64,000 nt of DNA from Croceibacterium_B sp963811255 (GTDB lineage Bacteria > Pseudomonadota > Alphaproteobacteria > Sphingomonadales > Sphingomonadaceae). The stretch's first letter is position 1. Every line of letters starts with the position of its first letter. The notes beneath the pieces were generated by a model. That model was given only the letters and a program-made list of their open reading frames with translations, made no database searches and had not been told where the DNA came from. Location of the stretch: the NCBI GenBank assembly GCA_963811255.1, contig CAWEQI010000003.1, positions 1,364,001 through 1,428,000 of the forward strand, in the 5' to 3' direction. A program made the translations under genes and the position numbers. This document shows, in pieces, positions 37,158 to 46,684 of the stretch.

Positions 37158-37780
37158 CGGCACTCGTCTCTCCCAGGTCCTCGCAGCCGTTTGAGCATGC
37201 CTAGATACAAATTGCGACAATTAACAGCCGCCTCGCCATTCTCCGCCGACGAGTTCAGTCCGGATGCCGGACCGGACGAGAGCTGCCGAAGGTCTGCACG
37301 GACTTAATCAACCACTGGTCATGCGACAAATCGGTCAACCGATGCAGCTTGGCAACAGTGGTCCACAGAAAAGTCGAACAGCAAGCTGAAAACCCGCGGA
37401 AATTCGCGGGTTAGAGCCCTTTCGCTCCTCCTCGACGGGGCAATTCTCCGCCGCGGCGGCGGGCGATCTTATGCGAAAATTGCGCGAACCGGGCCCAATC
37501 CGCTCGATTGCGCATGCCGGCCCCCTAGACACTGTCAATCACCGGCCATATGACCGTCGGTTAACGGAGCCAGCCAACTCAATGAGCGGGCCCGGAGGGG
37601 AGGAACAGTTGGCCGCAGGGCAGATCGCGTTGGGAGTGCCCGAGACGAAAGCCCCGGCCTGCCATTCCCCGACCTTGGAATCATTGCCGGAGCGGCCCGC
37701 GGCCGCTTCCGGCGCGTAGCAACGAAAGCAACGGCACCGGCCGTCCGGCCGCTGGCCAATTTGTGTGAAGGGAGCTCGAA
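37158..37780. other. Long divergent region before a TonB receptor
   Basis: 623 bases between the double-MarR gene and the receptor. No gene is seen. It contains a strong perfect inverted repeat at 37391-37412 and a good ribosome site (AAGGGAG) ahead of the receptor's GTG. Several A/T-rich short stretches (TTATGCGAAAATTGCGCG at about 37470) could form promoters but none is convincing. GC content is typical. Confidence 0.55.
37391..37412. promoter_or_regulatory. Perfect inverted repeat, possible MarR operator or attenuator
   Basis: AACCCGCG (37391-37398) and CGCGGGTT (37405-37412) around GAAATT. It sits about 370 nt before the TonB receptor start and 230 nt from the divergent regulator. A dimeric MarR-type site of 16-22 bp would have this form. 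It is followed by a partial T-run, so a terminator is the alternative. Confidence 0.4.
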
Positions 37781-40700
37781 GTGAGGAGTTTGCAGACAAC
37801 CCGTGGGCGCGCGATCAAGGCCGCCTTGCTGGCCGGCGGCGCCGGCGTCATCGCGTTGGCCCACCCCGCCGTCGCGCAGGACAACGGTCAGCCCGTTACC
37901 ACCAAAGAGCCGGTTGCATGCGATCCGGCGGTCGACAAGAACTGCACCACCGCGAACGACGTGACTGCCGAGAACAACGGCGGCACCAACCCCACCGGGA
38001 AGGGCATCGTCGTCACCGGTTCGCGCATCGTCAAGAAGGACTACTCGTCCAACAGCCCGATCGTCACGGTCGACCAGGGGCTGTTGCAGAATTCGTCGAC
38101 CGCGGCGGTCGAAGACAACCTCAACAAGCTGCCGCAGTTCGAACCGGCGAAGACCCCGACCGCCGGCGGCGACATCCAGCCGACAGCGACCAACACCCCG
38201 GGTGCGGCGACGATCGTCGCTGCGCGGCATCGGCGCCAACCGCAGCCTCGTGCTGATCGACGGCCGTCGCGCCACCCCGAGCAACGCCGACCGGCGTGGT
38301 CGACATCACCACGATCCCGAGCGCCGCAATCGAGCGCGTCGAAATCATTTCCGGCGGCGCTTCGGCGACTTACGGTGCGGACGCGGTCGCCGGCGTCACC
38401 AACTTCATCCTGAAGAAGAACTTCCAGGGCCTCGAGCTTGACGGCCGGGCCGGCATTTCGCAAGAAGGTGACGGTTTCGAGTATCAGATCTCCGGGATCA
38501 TGGGCTCGGACTTTGCCGACGGACGCGGCAACATCAGCATCGCGATGTCGACCAACCAGCGCGAAGCGAGCTACCAGCGTGATCGCCAGTTGTATCGCGA
38601 TCATTGGACCAATCCGAATACCAGCGCTTCCGGATTCTTCCTCCCGAACGCGGGCGATCAACCTCGGCTTCACCAACCTGCCCAGCCAGAATGCGATGGA
38701 CGCCATCTTCCCCGGCGCAAATCCATCTGTTCCGGCGGCCAACACGGTAGTCTTCTTCAACCCCGATGGAACGCCGTTCACCGGCAACACGTTCCCCACG
38801 CGCGGCGGGTCCTCGCTTCCTCGAAGCTCCGACCAACGGGCGGCCGTACAAGTTGATGGCGAACGGCCAGATCGGCGCGAACGATGACTATCTGTACAAC
38901 ATCCTGCCGCTGACGCGCTACAACATGTTCATGCGCGGCAACTACGAGATCAACGACTGGATCGGCGTGTTCGGCCAGGGTCTCTTCAGCCACGTGCACA
39001 CCCACACGCTGCAGGAGCCGGGCCCGATCGTCGGGGGTTGGGGCGTGATCATCGATCCGACGCAGGACGCCCAGGTCGTGCAGGACGCCAACGGCAACGA
39101 CATACTTGGCGGCAATACGGTACTGCCGGCCGGCGTGCTCGCGGTACTCAACGCCCGCCCCGATCCGACCGCTCCGTTTACGCTGCAAGCGCTGATGCCA
39201 TCGCCGCGTGAAACGGATACCGATGTCGACACCTTCAACATCACGGCCGGCCTGCAGGGCTCGATCCCGGGCACCGACTGGACCTGGGAAGCGTTCGCCA
39301 ACCACGGCGAATCGCTCGACTTTCGCCAACCAGACCGGCATCTATTCGTTGAGCCGTGTGCGGGCGCTGATGACCGCACCGAACTTCGGCGCCGGATTCA
39401 ATGTAAAAGGCAACCAGGAGTCCTCCGGGCTTCGGCTTCGGTGCCTCGACTCGCAACCTGCACCAGCGGCCTGAACTTCTTCAACCCGCCGGCGGGAGGC
39501 TTCTCGCAGGACTGCATCGAGGCGATCAGCGCGGACCTGAAGAACCGCTCCAAGGTCAAGCAGACCATCTGGGAAGCCAACGCCACCGGCACCCTGTTCG
39601 ACCTGCCCGCCGGTCCGCTGCAGGCGGCCGTCGGTATGAGCTACCGCAAGGAGGACTACAGCTTCCTCAACGATACGCTGACCACTCAGGGCCGTTCGTT
39701 CCAGGATCAGGCGCTGGGCATCTATCCGAGCGGCAACTCGTCCGGTCACATCAACGTCAAGGAGCTGTATGGCGAATTGTCGGTTCCGATCATCGAGAAC
39801 AGCTTCATCAAGGAACTGAGCCTCGAACTCGGTGGCCGTATCTCGGACTACAATACGACCGGGACCAGCTACACCTACAAGGCCCTGGCCAACTTCGCGC
39901 CGACCGATTGGCTCCGCTTCCGCGGCGGGTACAACCGGGCGGAACGGGCACCGAACATCGCCGAACTGTACTTGGCGCCGCAGCAGACCTTCGGCGTGAA
40001 CACCGCAGGTGACGTCTGCTCGATCAACAATCCGCTGACGTTCTCGGCCAATCCCGCGACCAATCCGAATGCCGCCGCGGTACGGGCGGTCTGTGCGGTC
40101 CTGATGGATCAGACGGGCAATCCGAACGCAAAGACCCAATTCTACGGCAACCCGGGCCTTCAGTCGTCCTCGACCTTCGGTTTCGCTTTCCCGACACTCG
40201 TTGGCAACCCCAACCTGAGGCCGGAGAAGGCGGACACCTGGACGGCCGGCGCGGTTATTTCCTCGCCGTTCGCCTCGCCGGCGCTATCGCGCCTGCGGCT
40301 GTCGATCGACTACTATAACATCAAGGTGTCGAATGCGATTGGTCCGCAGTCGATCGCCATTGCCTTGCAGCAGTGCTTCGACGTCAACCTGAATCCGCTG
40401 GTGGCGACCGATCCGGTGGCCGCGGCAAACACCACGTTCTGTCAGCACGTGCCGCGCAACGCGGACCAGGGCGTGCTCGGCAACGTCACCACGACCTACG
40501 TGAACAACGGCCGGTTCCAGACCAGCGGTATCGACGCCCAGCTCGATTGGGGCATGGACATCGGTCCGGGAGCGTTCAGCACGAACATCGTGTTCAACTA
40601 TCTGCTGCACTTCAAGTCGGCGGGTCTGCCGACACTTCCGGAAGTTGAATACGCCGGCACGACCGGTACGGCCGACAACGGCTTGAACTCCTACCAGTAC

Positions 40701-41059
40701 CGTTGGAAGCTGCTGGCCAACTTCGGCTACAGGGTCGGTCCGGCCACAATCGGACTGCAGTGGCAGCACTTGCCGTCAATCGACATAGCTCCCCCGTCCC
40801 CGACGCCGAACACGATAGGATATCCGACGCGTACGATCTGTTCGCGCTCAACGCGAGCTATGACGTGACCTACAACGTCACTGTTCGCGGCCGGTGTCGA
40901 CAACCTGTTCAACAGGGCGCCGCCGCTGGGCAACATCAACACCCTGAACACCACGCCGGACGTCAACGGGCAGCTGACGCGCGTGGCGGCAGCTTCAACT
41001 CGACGTTCTACGACACGCAGGGCCGCCGCTTCTACATCGGTGCGAACATGAAGTTCTAA
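37781..41059 (+). pseudogene. TonB-dependent receptor, with about 11 frameshifts as given
   Basis: A large outer-membrane receptor (about 1088 residues composite). It starts at GTG 37781 behind AAGGGAG, with a signal peptide ending HPAVAQ-D. The plug region has VVTGSRIVKKDYSSNSPIVT, LRGIGANRSLVLIDGRRATP, and ERVEIISGGASATYGADAVA, then a barrel ending in QGRRFYIGANMKF. As given, the frame breaks at about 38219, 38289, 38653, 38816, 39315, 39424, 39452, 40818, 40825 and 40889, each fixed by removing one base, and at about 40984, where one is missing. Every join restores conserved receptor motifs. The substrate is unknown. Confidence 0.75.
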
Positions 41060-41085
41060 GCCGGCGCGGCGCAAGCCACACCATC

Positions 41086-41118
41086 GGGGCTCCTCCTTCG
41101 GGAGGGGCCCCTTTTCTT
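41086..41118 (+). terminator. Rho-independent terminator after the TonB receptor
   Basis: GGGGCTCCTCC/GGAGGGGCCCC arms around a TTCG loop (41086-41111), followed by TTTTCTTT. The 290 bases from here to 41407 contain no gene I can support; they end in a leader with an AGGAG before ATG 41408. Confidence 0.85.
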
Positions 41119-41407
41119 TGCCCTTTCCTATTCGCCGTCGATCTGCTTCGGTCGCGGGAATGATGACCCGGCCCTCTGCCTACCGCATCCCGTCTTTCTG
41201 CTCTCAAAGTGCTTCGGGTCCCGGTTCGGCCAAAGTTACGCCGTCGGCCGCAGAATTCCGGCTCAATGCCCTGTTTTCACGCCACAACCCGACCGAGAGC
41301 AAAAACCACTTCATCCCGCCTTTAGCGTTCCAATTCGTCGGCCGCGGCGGCGCTTTGGAGCAGGGCGCCCGAGCCGGCCGCGGCTGGCGAATCGCGAGGA
41401 GAATGAC

Positions 41408-42397
41408 ATGGCCAAGGTAATCCGTCTCCATCAGCTCGGCGGCCCCGAAGTGCTGCAGATCGAGGACGTCGATGTCGGCGATCCCGGCCCCGGCGAGGTG
41501 CGGATCAAGGTCGAGGCGGTCGGGCTCAACCGCGCCGAGGCGATGTATCGCGCCGGGCGCTATCCGGTGAAGCCGCAGCTCCCGAGCCTGATCGGCTACG
41601 AAGGTGTCGGCACGGTCGAGGCGGTCGGTGCCGGCGTCGCCGATTACAAGGAAGGCGACCGCGTCTGCGTGCTGCCGATGATCCAGCAGGGACAATACGG
41701 CATCTGGGGCGAACAGGCGATCGTGCCGGCGAGAATCCTGGTGCCCGCCCCGCCCGGCCTGTCGAACGCCGAGGCGGCGTCGATCTGGATGCAATACATG
41801 ACTGCCTTCGCGATTATCGAAGTGGCCGAGGTCGGGATCGACGACGGGGTGATCGTCCGCGCCGCCTCCTCGAGCGTCGGCATCGCCGCGATCCAGCTCG
41901 CCAACTGGGCCGGCGCCGTGTCGATCGCCGCCACCCGCACTCACGCCAAGGCCGATGCCTTGCGCGCCCAGGGCGCCGCCCACGTCGTCGCGACCGAGGA
42001 GGAGGACCTGGTCGAGCGGGTGATGGCGATCACCCACGGCAAGGGCGCCTACGTCGCCTTCGATCCGGTCGGCGGGCCCTATGTCGAAACGCTGGCCACG
42101 GCGCTGCGCCCGCGCGGCATCCTGTTCGTCTACGGCGGCCTCAGCGAACAGCCGACGCCCTATCCGCACTGGCCGATGGCGTTCAAGGGCTGCTCGATGC
42201 GCGGCTGGGTGGCGAGCGAGATCTGGAACCACCCGCACCGTTTCGAACGGGCGAAGGACACCATCCTCGCCGGGCTCGCCGGCGGTCATCTAAAGCCGGT
42301 GATCGCCAAGGAATTCAAAGGCCTGGAATCGCTGCGCGAAGCCAACGAATATCTCGAATCCAACCAGCAAATCGGCAAGGTAGTGGTGACGTTCTGA
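41408..42397 (+). CDS. MDR-superfamily quinone-reductase-like oxidoreductase
   Basis: 329 residues. The N-terminal catalytic fold has VLQIEDVDVGDPGPGEVRIK and LIGYEGVGTVEAVG, and the cofactor fold has ASSSVGIAAIQLANWAGAVS, the nucleotide-binding glycine turn (VGIAAIQLA) without the GxGxxG exactness of zinc enzymes. No zinc-binding Cys/His set is visible, so it should be the zinc-free quinone oxidoreductase or enoyl-reductase type using NADPH. It stands alone; AGGAG leads the ATG. A repeat follows its stop. Confidence 0.85.
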   Translation: MAKVIRLHQLGGPEVLQIEDVDVGDPGPGEVRIKVEAVGLNRAEAMYRAGRYPVKPQLPSLIGYEGVGTVEAVGAGVADYKEGDRVCVLPMIQQGQYGIWGEQAIVPARILVPAPPGLSNAEAASIWMQYMTAFAIIEVAEVGIDDGVIVRAASSSVGIAAIQLANWAGAVSIAATRTHAKADALRAQGAAHVVATEEEDLVERVMAITHGKGAYVAFDPVGGPYVETLATALRPRGILFVYGGLSEQPTPYPHWPMAFKGCSMRGWVASEIWNHPHRFERAKDTILAGLAGGHLKPVIAKEFKGLESLREANEYLESNQQIGKVVVTF

Positions 42398-42405
42398 CGA
42401 CCAAT

Positions 42406-42498
42406 CTCCCCTCCCGCTTGCGGGAGGGGTCGGGGGAGGGAATAACCACCGCCGGCGCACAGGCCCTCCCCTAACCCCTCCCGCAAGCGGGAGAGGGA
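42406..42498. repeat. Double-hairpin repeat copy between quinone reductase and ccmI
   Basis: Left palindrome around CTCCCGCTTGCGGGAG (42411-42426, arms extending to 42408-42429) and right arms CTCCCGCAAGCGGGAG (42478-42493). The middle is 46 nt. It lies just outside the ends of two convergent genes. Confidence 0.85.
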
Positions 42499-42504
42499 AC
42501 GGCG

Positions 42505-43215
42505 CTACTCGCCCGTCTTCGACGCTTGCCCGCTCTGCTCCGTCGATGTCCCCTGCCCCTGATGCGCCTGCTGCTGCGCCTTGGCCATCGCGTACATCTG
42601 CTGCATCAGCGCATCGAGCCGGCCGATCCGCTGTTCGATCAGCTTGCGCGCGTCGCTGCCCTCCGGGGCGCGCTGGGCGGCTTCGCTCCACAGCTGGCGG
42701 GTATCGGTGAAGCGCCCCTGATTAAGCTCGGCGACGCCGATGAAGAACGGCACGCCGGGGCTGTCGGGCGCCGCCGCCTCCGCCCGCCGATAGGCGAGCT
42801 GCGCGGCCGGCGTCAGCGCCCCCTCGGCCTGCGCGACCAGCACGTTGCCGAGCGCCAGCCAGGCCTCCCCGTCATGCGGATTGTCCTGCACCGCGCTGAG
42901 CAGGAAACCGGCCGCGTCGGCGTACTGGTCGTTGCGGGCGAACCCGTCGGCGGTGACCAGCGCGTTTGGCCGGGCCTGGTCTTCGGGATAAAGCGCCCGG
43001 CGCATATCGACCAGGTTCGCGCCTTCGCCGGGCACCGTGGGCGCAGCGCTTTTCGGGGCGCCGGGAAGCTCGGGCGACCCCTGCGCGGCGTAGCCCGCCA
43101 GCCCCAGCGCCAGCGCCGCGGCGGCCGTGGTCCACGCCGCTCTCGGTAGGCGGAAGGCAAACGCGATGAACGCGAACGCCACCACCGCCAGGCCAATGAC
43201 CAAAGCCCAGATCAC
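42505..43215 (-). CDS. ccmI: Cytochrome c maturation protein CcmI
   Basis: 236 residues from GTG 43215, four bases overlapping the ccmH stop. The N-terminus has two close membrane segments (IWALVIGLAVVAFAFIAFA and WTTAAAALALGLAG) and then a periplasmic TPR domain with DQYADAAGFLLSAVQDNPHDGEAWLALGN. CcmI holds apocytochrome c for heme attachment. It is last in the ccm transcript on this strand. Confidence 0.85.
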   Translation of the reverse strand: MIWALVIGLAVVAFAFIAFAFRLPRAAWTTAAAALALGLAGYAAQGSPELPGAPKSAAPTVPGEGANLVDMRRALYPEDQARPNALVTADGFARNDQYADAAGFLLSAVQDNPHDGEAWLALGNVLVAQAEGALTPAAQLAYRRAEAAAPDSPGVPFFIGVAELNQGRFTDTRQLWSEAAQRAPEGSDARKLIEQRIGRLDALMQQMYAMAKAQQQAHQGQGTSTEQSGQASKTGE

Positions 43216-43613
43216 CCGCGCCCCCTCAGCCGACGGACGGCAATCAGCACCGCCGCCAGCAGCAGCAGCGCGGGCACCACGAACAGCGGCCAGGTCGTGC
43301 GCGTCACCTGCGGCTTGTAGCTGATGTATTCGCCGTAACGGCCGATCAGCCATTGCCGAATGTGCTCGGGGCTTTCGCCGGCGGCGATCCGCTGGCGGAT
43401 CTCGCTGCGCATGTCGCCGGCCATCGAGGCGTCGCTGTCGGCGATCGACTGGCCCTGGCAAGTCAGGCAGCGAAGCGTCTCCATCAGCGCCTGCGCCTTC
43501 GCCTCGAGCTTCGGGTCGGGCAGCTGCTGATAGGCATAGGGCGCCGGCGGCATGGTATCCTGCGCGATGGCCGGGGCGGCGAGTGCCAGCATCAGGACGA
43601 GCAGCCACCTCAT
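43212..43613 (-). CDS. ccmH: Cytochrome c maturation protein CcmH
   Basis: 133 residues. It has a signal peptide (MRWLLVLMLALAAPAIAQ) and the family motif LMETLRCLTCQGQSIADSD, with the redox CxxC that reduces the apocytochrome heme-binding site. The C-terminus has one membrane helix, WPLFVVPALLLLAAVLIAV. Its ATG overlaps the ccmG stop by 4 nt, and its end overlaps the ccmI GTG. Confidence 0.93.
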   Translation of the reverse strand: MRWLLVLMLALAAPAIAQDTMPPAPYAYQQLPDPKLEAKAQALMETLRCLTCQGQSIADSDASMAGDMRSEIRQRIAAGESPEHIRQWLIGRYGEYISYKPQVTRTTWPLFVVPALLLLAAVLIAVRRLRGRG

Positions 43614-44143
43614 CCCTGCGCGTCCTTCAGCCGGGCGAGCAAGTCGGGGATGTCCTCCGGCCGGACCATGCCGATGTGCTGGTGGCGGATCACGCCGTTG
43701 CCATCGACGACATAGGTCTCCGGCACGCCGGACGAGCCGATCAGGAATTGCAGCTGGCTGACCTTGTCCTCGCCCACCCGGCTGAACGGGTCGCCGTATC
43801 GCTGGAAGAAGGCGATGAGGTCGTCCGGCCGATCGCGCACCGCGACGCCGACGAGGGGCACGCCTTCGCGCTGCAGCTCGGCCAGTTGCGGCGCTTCGGC
43901 GGCGCACGGCACGCACCAGCTGGCGAAGACGTTGAGCAGGTGCGGCTTGCCGTTGGCCAGGTCGGCGAGCGACAAGCCGGGGTTCCGGTCGGTCGCTGCC
44001 GGCAAGTCGAATGAGGGAATGGCCTTGCCGACCATCGTGCTCGGCACGGTGTCGTCCTTCGGCCGCGAGAGCTGCAGCGCAAACAGGCCGATCAGCGCGA
44101 AGAACGCCACCAGGATCCACAGGCTCCAGCGGACACCCTTCAT
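43610..44143 (-). CDS. ccmG: Thiol:disulfide interchange protein CcmG/DsbE
   Basis: 177 residues, membrane-anchored thioredoxin: N-terminal helix WSLWILVAFFALIGLFALQL, then the active site FASWCVPCAAEAPQLAEL and the cis-Pro loop GSSGVPETYVVDGNGVI. It reduces CcmH and the apocytochrome. It begins at ATG 44143, overlapping ccmF by 4 nt, and ends over the CcmH start. Confidence 0.95.
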   Translation of the reverse strand: MKGVRWSLWILVAFFALIGLFALQLSRPKDDTVPSTMVGKAIPSFDLPAATDRNPGLSLADLANGKPHLLNVFASWCVPCAAEAPQLAELQREGVPLVGVAVRDRPDDLIAFFQRYGDPFSRVGEDKVSQLQFLIGSSGVPETYVVDGNGVIRHQHIGMVRPEDIPDLLARLKDAQG

Positions 44144-46089
44144 GCCAACGCAACCTCCGCCTGCCGGTCCGCGATCTTGCGCGTGGCGGCCCTGCGGCGA
44201 ACGTCGGCCGCGACCCGTCCGACCAGCGCCAGGAAGCCGCCGAGCGCGATCAGGAAGCCGCCGAGCCAGATGCAGGTGACGAACGGCTTCCACCACAGCC
44301 TCAACTGCCACCGTCCGTCGGGCGTGCCTTCGCCGATCACCGTGTAAAGCTGGCCGTTCCAGCGGGTCAGCAGCGCGGATTCGGCGGTCGTCTGCGGCGG
44401 CGCCCAGAACGTGCGCGACATCGGCGTCAGCGCATGCGCCGGGCCGCCCTTGTAGCTGGCCGAGAGATTGCCCGAAATCGCCGTCCAGTTGGGTCCGGCG
44501 ATGGGCTCCACGGCGCTGAGGCGCACCTGCCACGGGCCGACGTCGATCGCCTGGCCGACATCGGCCGCGGTCAGCTTCTCGACCGTATAGGCGCTGTCGA
44601 CCGCCATGCCGAACAGCGACACGGCGATGCCGAAGTGGGCGATGCACATCCCCCACACCGGCAGCGGCAGGCGCTTCAACGAGCGCCCTCGCAGGGGCAG
44701 GAAGGCGGCGACCGCGACCACTGCCGCCATCGTCAGCCCGAGCAGCTCGAGCAGGGCTATCCCGGCGATCAGCCACAGCCCCAGCAACGCGATCACGCCG
44801 ACCGCGGCGACCGCGAACACCGGCCGTTTGATCCGCGCGAAGCTGTCGCGCCGCCAGCGCAGCAGCGGCCCGACCGCGAGCACCACCAGCATCGGGAACA
44901 GAAAAATCGCGCTCACCGGGTTGAAATACGGCGGCCCGACCGAGACCCGCACGCTGAAAGCTTCGGTCACCAGCGGGTACAAGGTGCCGAGCAGCACGAT
45001 CCCGAGAATCGCCGACAGGGCGACGTTGTTGATCACCAGCGCGCCTTCCCGGCTGAGTACCGCAAAGCGTTCGCCCTCGGCGATCGTCCCGGCGCGCGCC
45101 GCGAACAGGGCCAGCGCACCGCCGATGTAGATTGCCAGCAGCGCAAGGATGAACGTGCCGCGCTCCGGATCGACCGCGAAGGCATGCACGCTGGTGAGAA
45201 TGCCCGAGCGCACCAGGAAGGTGCCGATCATGCTCATCGAGAAGGCGACCACGCCGAGCATGATCGTCCAGGTCCTGAGCGCATCGCGCGAGGCGAGCAC
45301 GCTCGCCGAATGGAACAGCGCCGTCGCCGCCAGCCATGGCATAAGGCTGGCGTTCTCGACCGGATCCCAGAACCACCAGCCGCCCCAGCCGAGCTCGTAA
45401 TAGGACCAGTAGCTGCCGGCGGTGATGCCGATCGTCAGGAAGATCCACGCGCCCATCACCCACGGCCGCATGACCTTGGCGAACTCGGGCGTCACGTTGC
45501 GGGTGAGCAAGGCTCCGACCGCAAAGCTGAAGGCGATCGAAAGCCCGACGTAGCCGCAATAGAGCGTCGGCGGGTGCATCGCGAGGCCGGGGTCCTGCAG
45601 CAGCGGGTTCATCCCCTGGCCGGCGGCCGGCGCGGGCGCCAGCCGCGCGAAGGGGTTCGAGGCGAACAGAATGAAGGCGTAGAAGCCGAGCCCGACGAAC
45701 GCCTGCGCGCCGAGCGTCGCCCGCATGGTCTTTTCCGGCAGGCGGTGCTCGATCAGGGCGATCAGCCCGCCGGCCACTGCCATGATCGTCACCCACAGCA
45801 GCATCGAGCCCTCGTGGTTCCCCCAGGCGCCGGCGATCTTGTAGATCATCGGCGCATCGGCCTGCGAGTTCTCGGCGACTAGCGCCACCGACAGGTCGGT
45901 CCGCGCGAACACCCACAGCAGCGTCAGGAAGGCGAGCCCGCACAGCAGCGCCTGGGCCACCGCCGCCGGGCGGACCAGCCGCGCCAGCGTCTCGCCGCCT
46001 TCGCGCTGGCCCAGCCAGGCGGCGACGATCTGCAGCGCAGCCAGCGCGGCGGCGAGCCACAAGGCGGCAAGGCCGAACTCGGCGATCAT
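44140..46089 (-). CDS. ccmF: Cytochrome c-type biogenesis heme lyase CcmF
   Basis: 649 residues with about 14 membrane helices. The tryptophan-rich WWD motif reads GWGGWWFWDPVENASLMPWL, and the periplasmic His-bearing segments ILFASNPF and NPLLQDPGLAMHPPTLYCGY are conserved heme-lyase features. It joins heme to apocytochrome c with CcmH/I. It shares short overlaps with ccmE upstream (46086-46089) and ccmG downstream, so the operon is tightly coupled. Confidence 0.96.
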   Translation of the reverse strand: MIAEFGLAALWLAAALAALQIVAAWLGQREGGETLARLVRPAAVAQALLCGLAFLTLLWVFARTDLSVALVAENSQADAPMIYKIAGAWGNHEGSMLLWVTIMAVAGGLIALIEHRLPEKTMRATLGAQAFVGLGFYAFILFASNPFARLAPAPAAGQGMNPLLQDPGLAMHPPTLYCGYVGLSIAFSFAVGALLTRNVTPEFAKVMRPWVMGAWIFLTIGITAGSYWSYYELGWGGWWFWDPVENASLMPWLAATALFHSASVLASRDALRTWTIMLGVVAFSMSMIGTFLVRSGILTSVHAFAVDPERGTFILALLAIYIGGALALFAARAGTIAEGERFAVLSREGALVINNVALSAILGIVLLGTLYPLVTEAFSVRVSVGPPYFNPVSAIFLFPMLVVLAVGPLLRWRRDSFARIKRPVFAVAAVGVIALLGLWLIAGIALLELLGLTMAAVVAVAAFLPLRGRSLKRLPLPVWGMCIAHFGIAVSLFGMAVDSAYTVEKLTAADVGQAIDVGPWQVRLSAVEPIAGPNWTAISGNLSASYKGGPAHALTPMSRTFWAPPQTTAESALLTRWNGQLYTVIGEGTPDGRWQLRLWWKPFVTCIWLGGFLIALGGFLALVGRVAADVRRRAATRKIADRQAEVALA

Positions 46090-46547
46090 TTGGTGGTTTC
46101 GGCGACGGTCTGGCGCGCCTGCTGTTTGGTCATGTCCTGCAGCTCGCGCGGGACGTAGTTCTCGTCATGCTTGGCGAGCAGATTGTCGGCCACGAAAGTC
46201 CCGTCCTTCATCATGTGCCCCTCGGCCACGACGCCCGAACCCTCCCTGAACAGATCAGGCGCGAGCCCGGCGAAAGTGACCGGCACCTGCGCCTTTCCAT
46301 CGTCGACCACGAAATGCATCGTCACCCCGTCGGGCGCGGTTTTGAGCGAGCCGACCTTGACCATTCCGCCCAGGCGGACGCCCTTGTCCGGCTTGGGCGG
46401 ATCGGCGACGATCTGGCTCGGAATGTAGAAATAGCTCGCCTGGTGGCGCACGGCCCAGATGCCGATGATCGCGGCCGCGAGGACCGCAACCACGGCGATG
46501 CCGACCAGCACCAGCCGCTGGTGCTTGGGCTTGAACACCATCGTCAT
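46086..46547 (-). CDS. ccmE: Heme chaperone CcmE
   Basis: 153 residues, N-terminal membrane anchor LVLVGIAVVAVLAAAIIGIW and a periplasmic OB-fold. The heme-binding His with its neighbours is in LLAKHDENYVPRE. Start ATG 46547 gives a 4-nt ATGA overlap with the ccmD stop. It passes heme from CcmC to CcmF. Confidence 0.95.
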   Translation of the reverse strand: MTMVFKPKHQRLVLVGIAVVAVLAAAIIGIWAVRHQASYFYIPSQIVADPPKPDKGVRLGGMVKVGSLKTAPDGVTMHFVVDDGKAQVPVTFAGLAPDLFREGSGVVAEGHMMKDGTFVADNLLAKHDENYVPRELQDMTKQQARQTVAETTK

Positions 46548-46684
46548 CGTTTCCTCGCTTCCTCGCGCCGGCGCTCCGCTCGGCGCATCGCCCACCAGCT
46601 CCACGCCACCAGCGCCAGTGTCGCACCGATGCCGAGGGCATAGGCGGTTATGACGAACGGCCACGGGTCGAGCGCCTCGCGCAT
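46544..46684 (-). CDS. ccmD: Heme exporter subunit CcmD
   Basis: 46 residues: one membrane helix (WPFVITAYALGIGATLALVAW) followed by a basic tail RRAERRREEARKR, the standard CcmD shape. It is too short to call by similarity alone but its position between ccmC and ccmE, with overlaps on both sides (its ATG at 46682-46684 meets the ccmC stop), makes the call firm. It helps release heme-loaded CcmE. Confidence 0.9.
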   Translation of the reverse strand: MREALDPWPFVITAYALGIGATLALVAWSWWAMRRAERRREEARKR

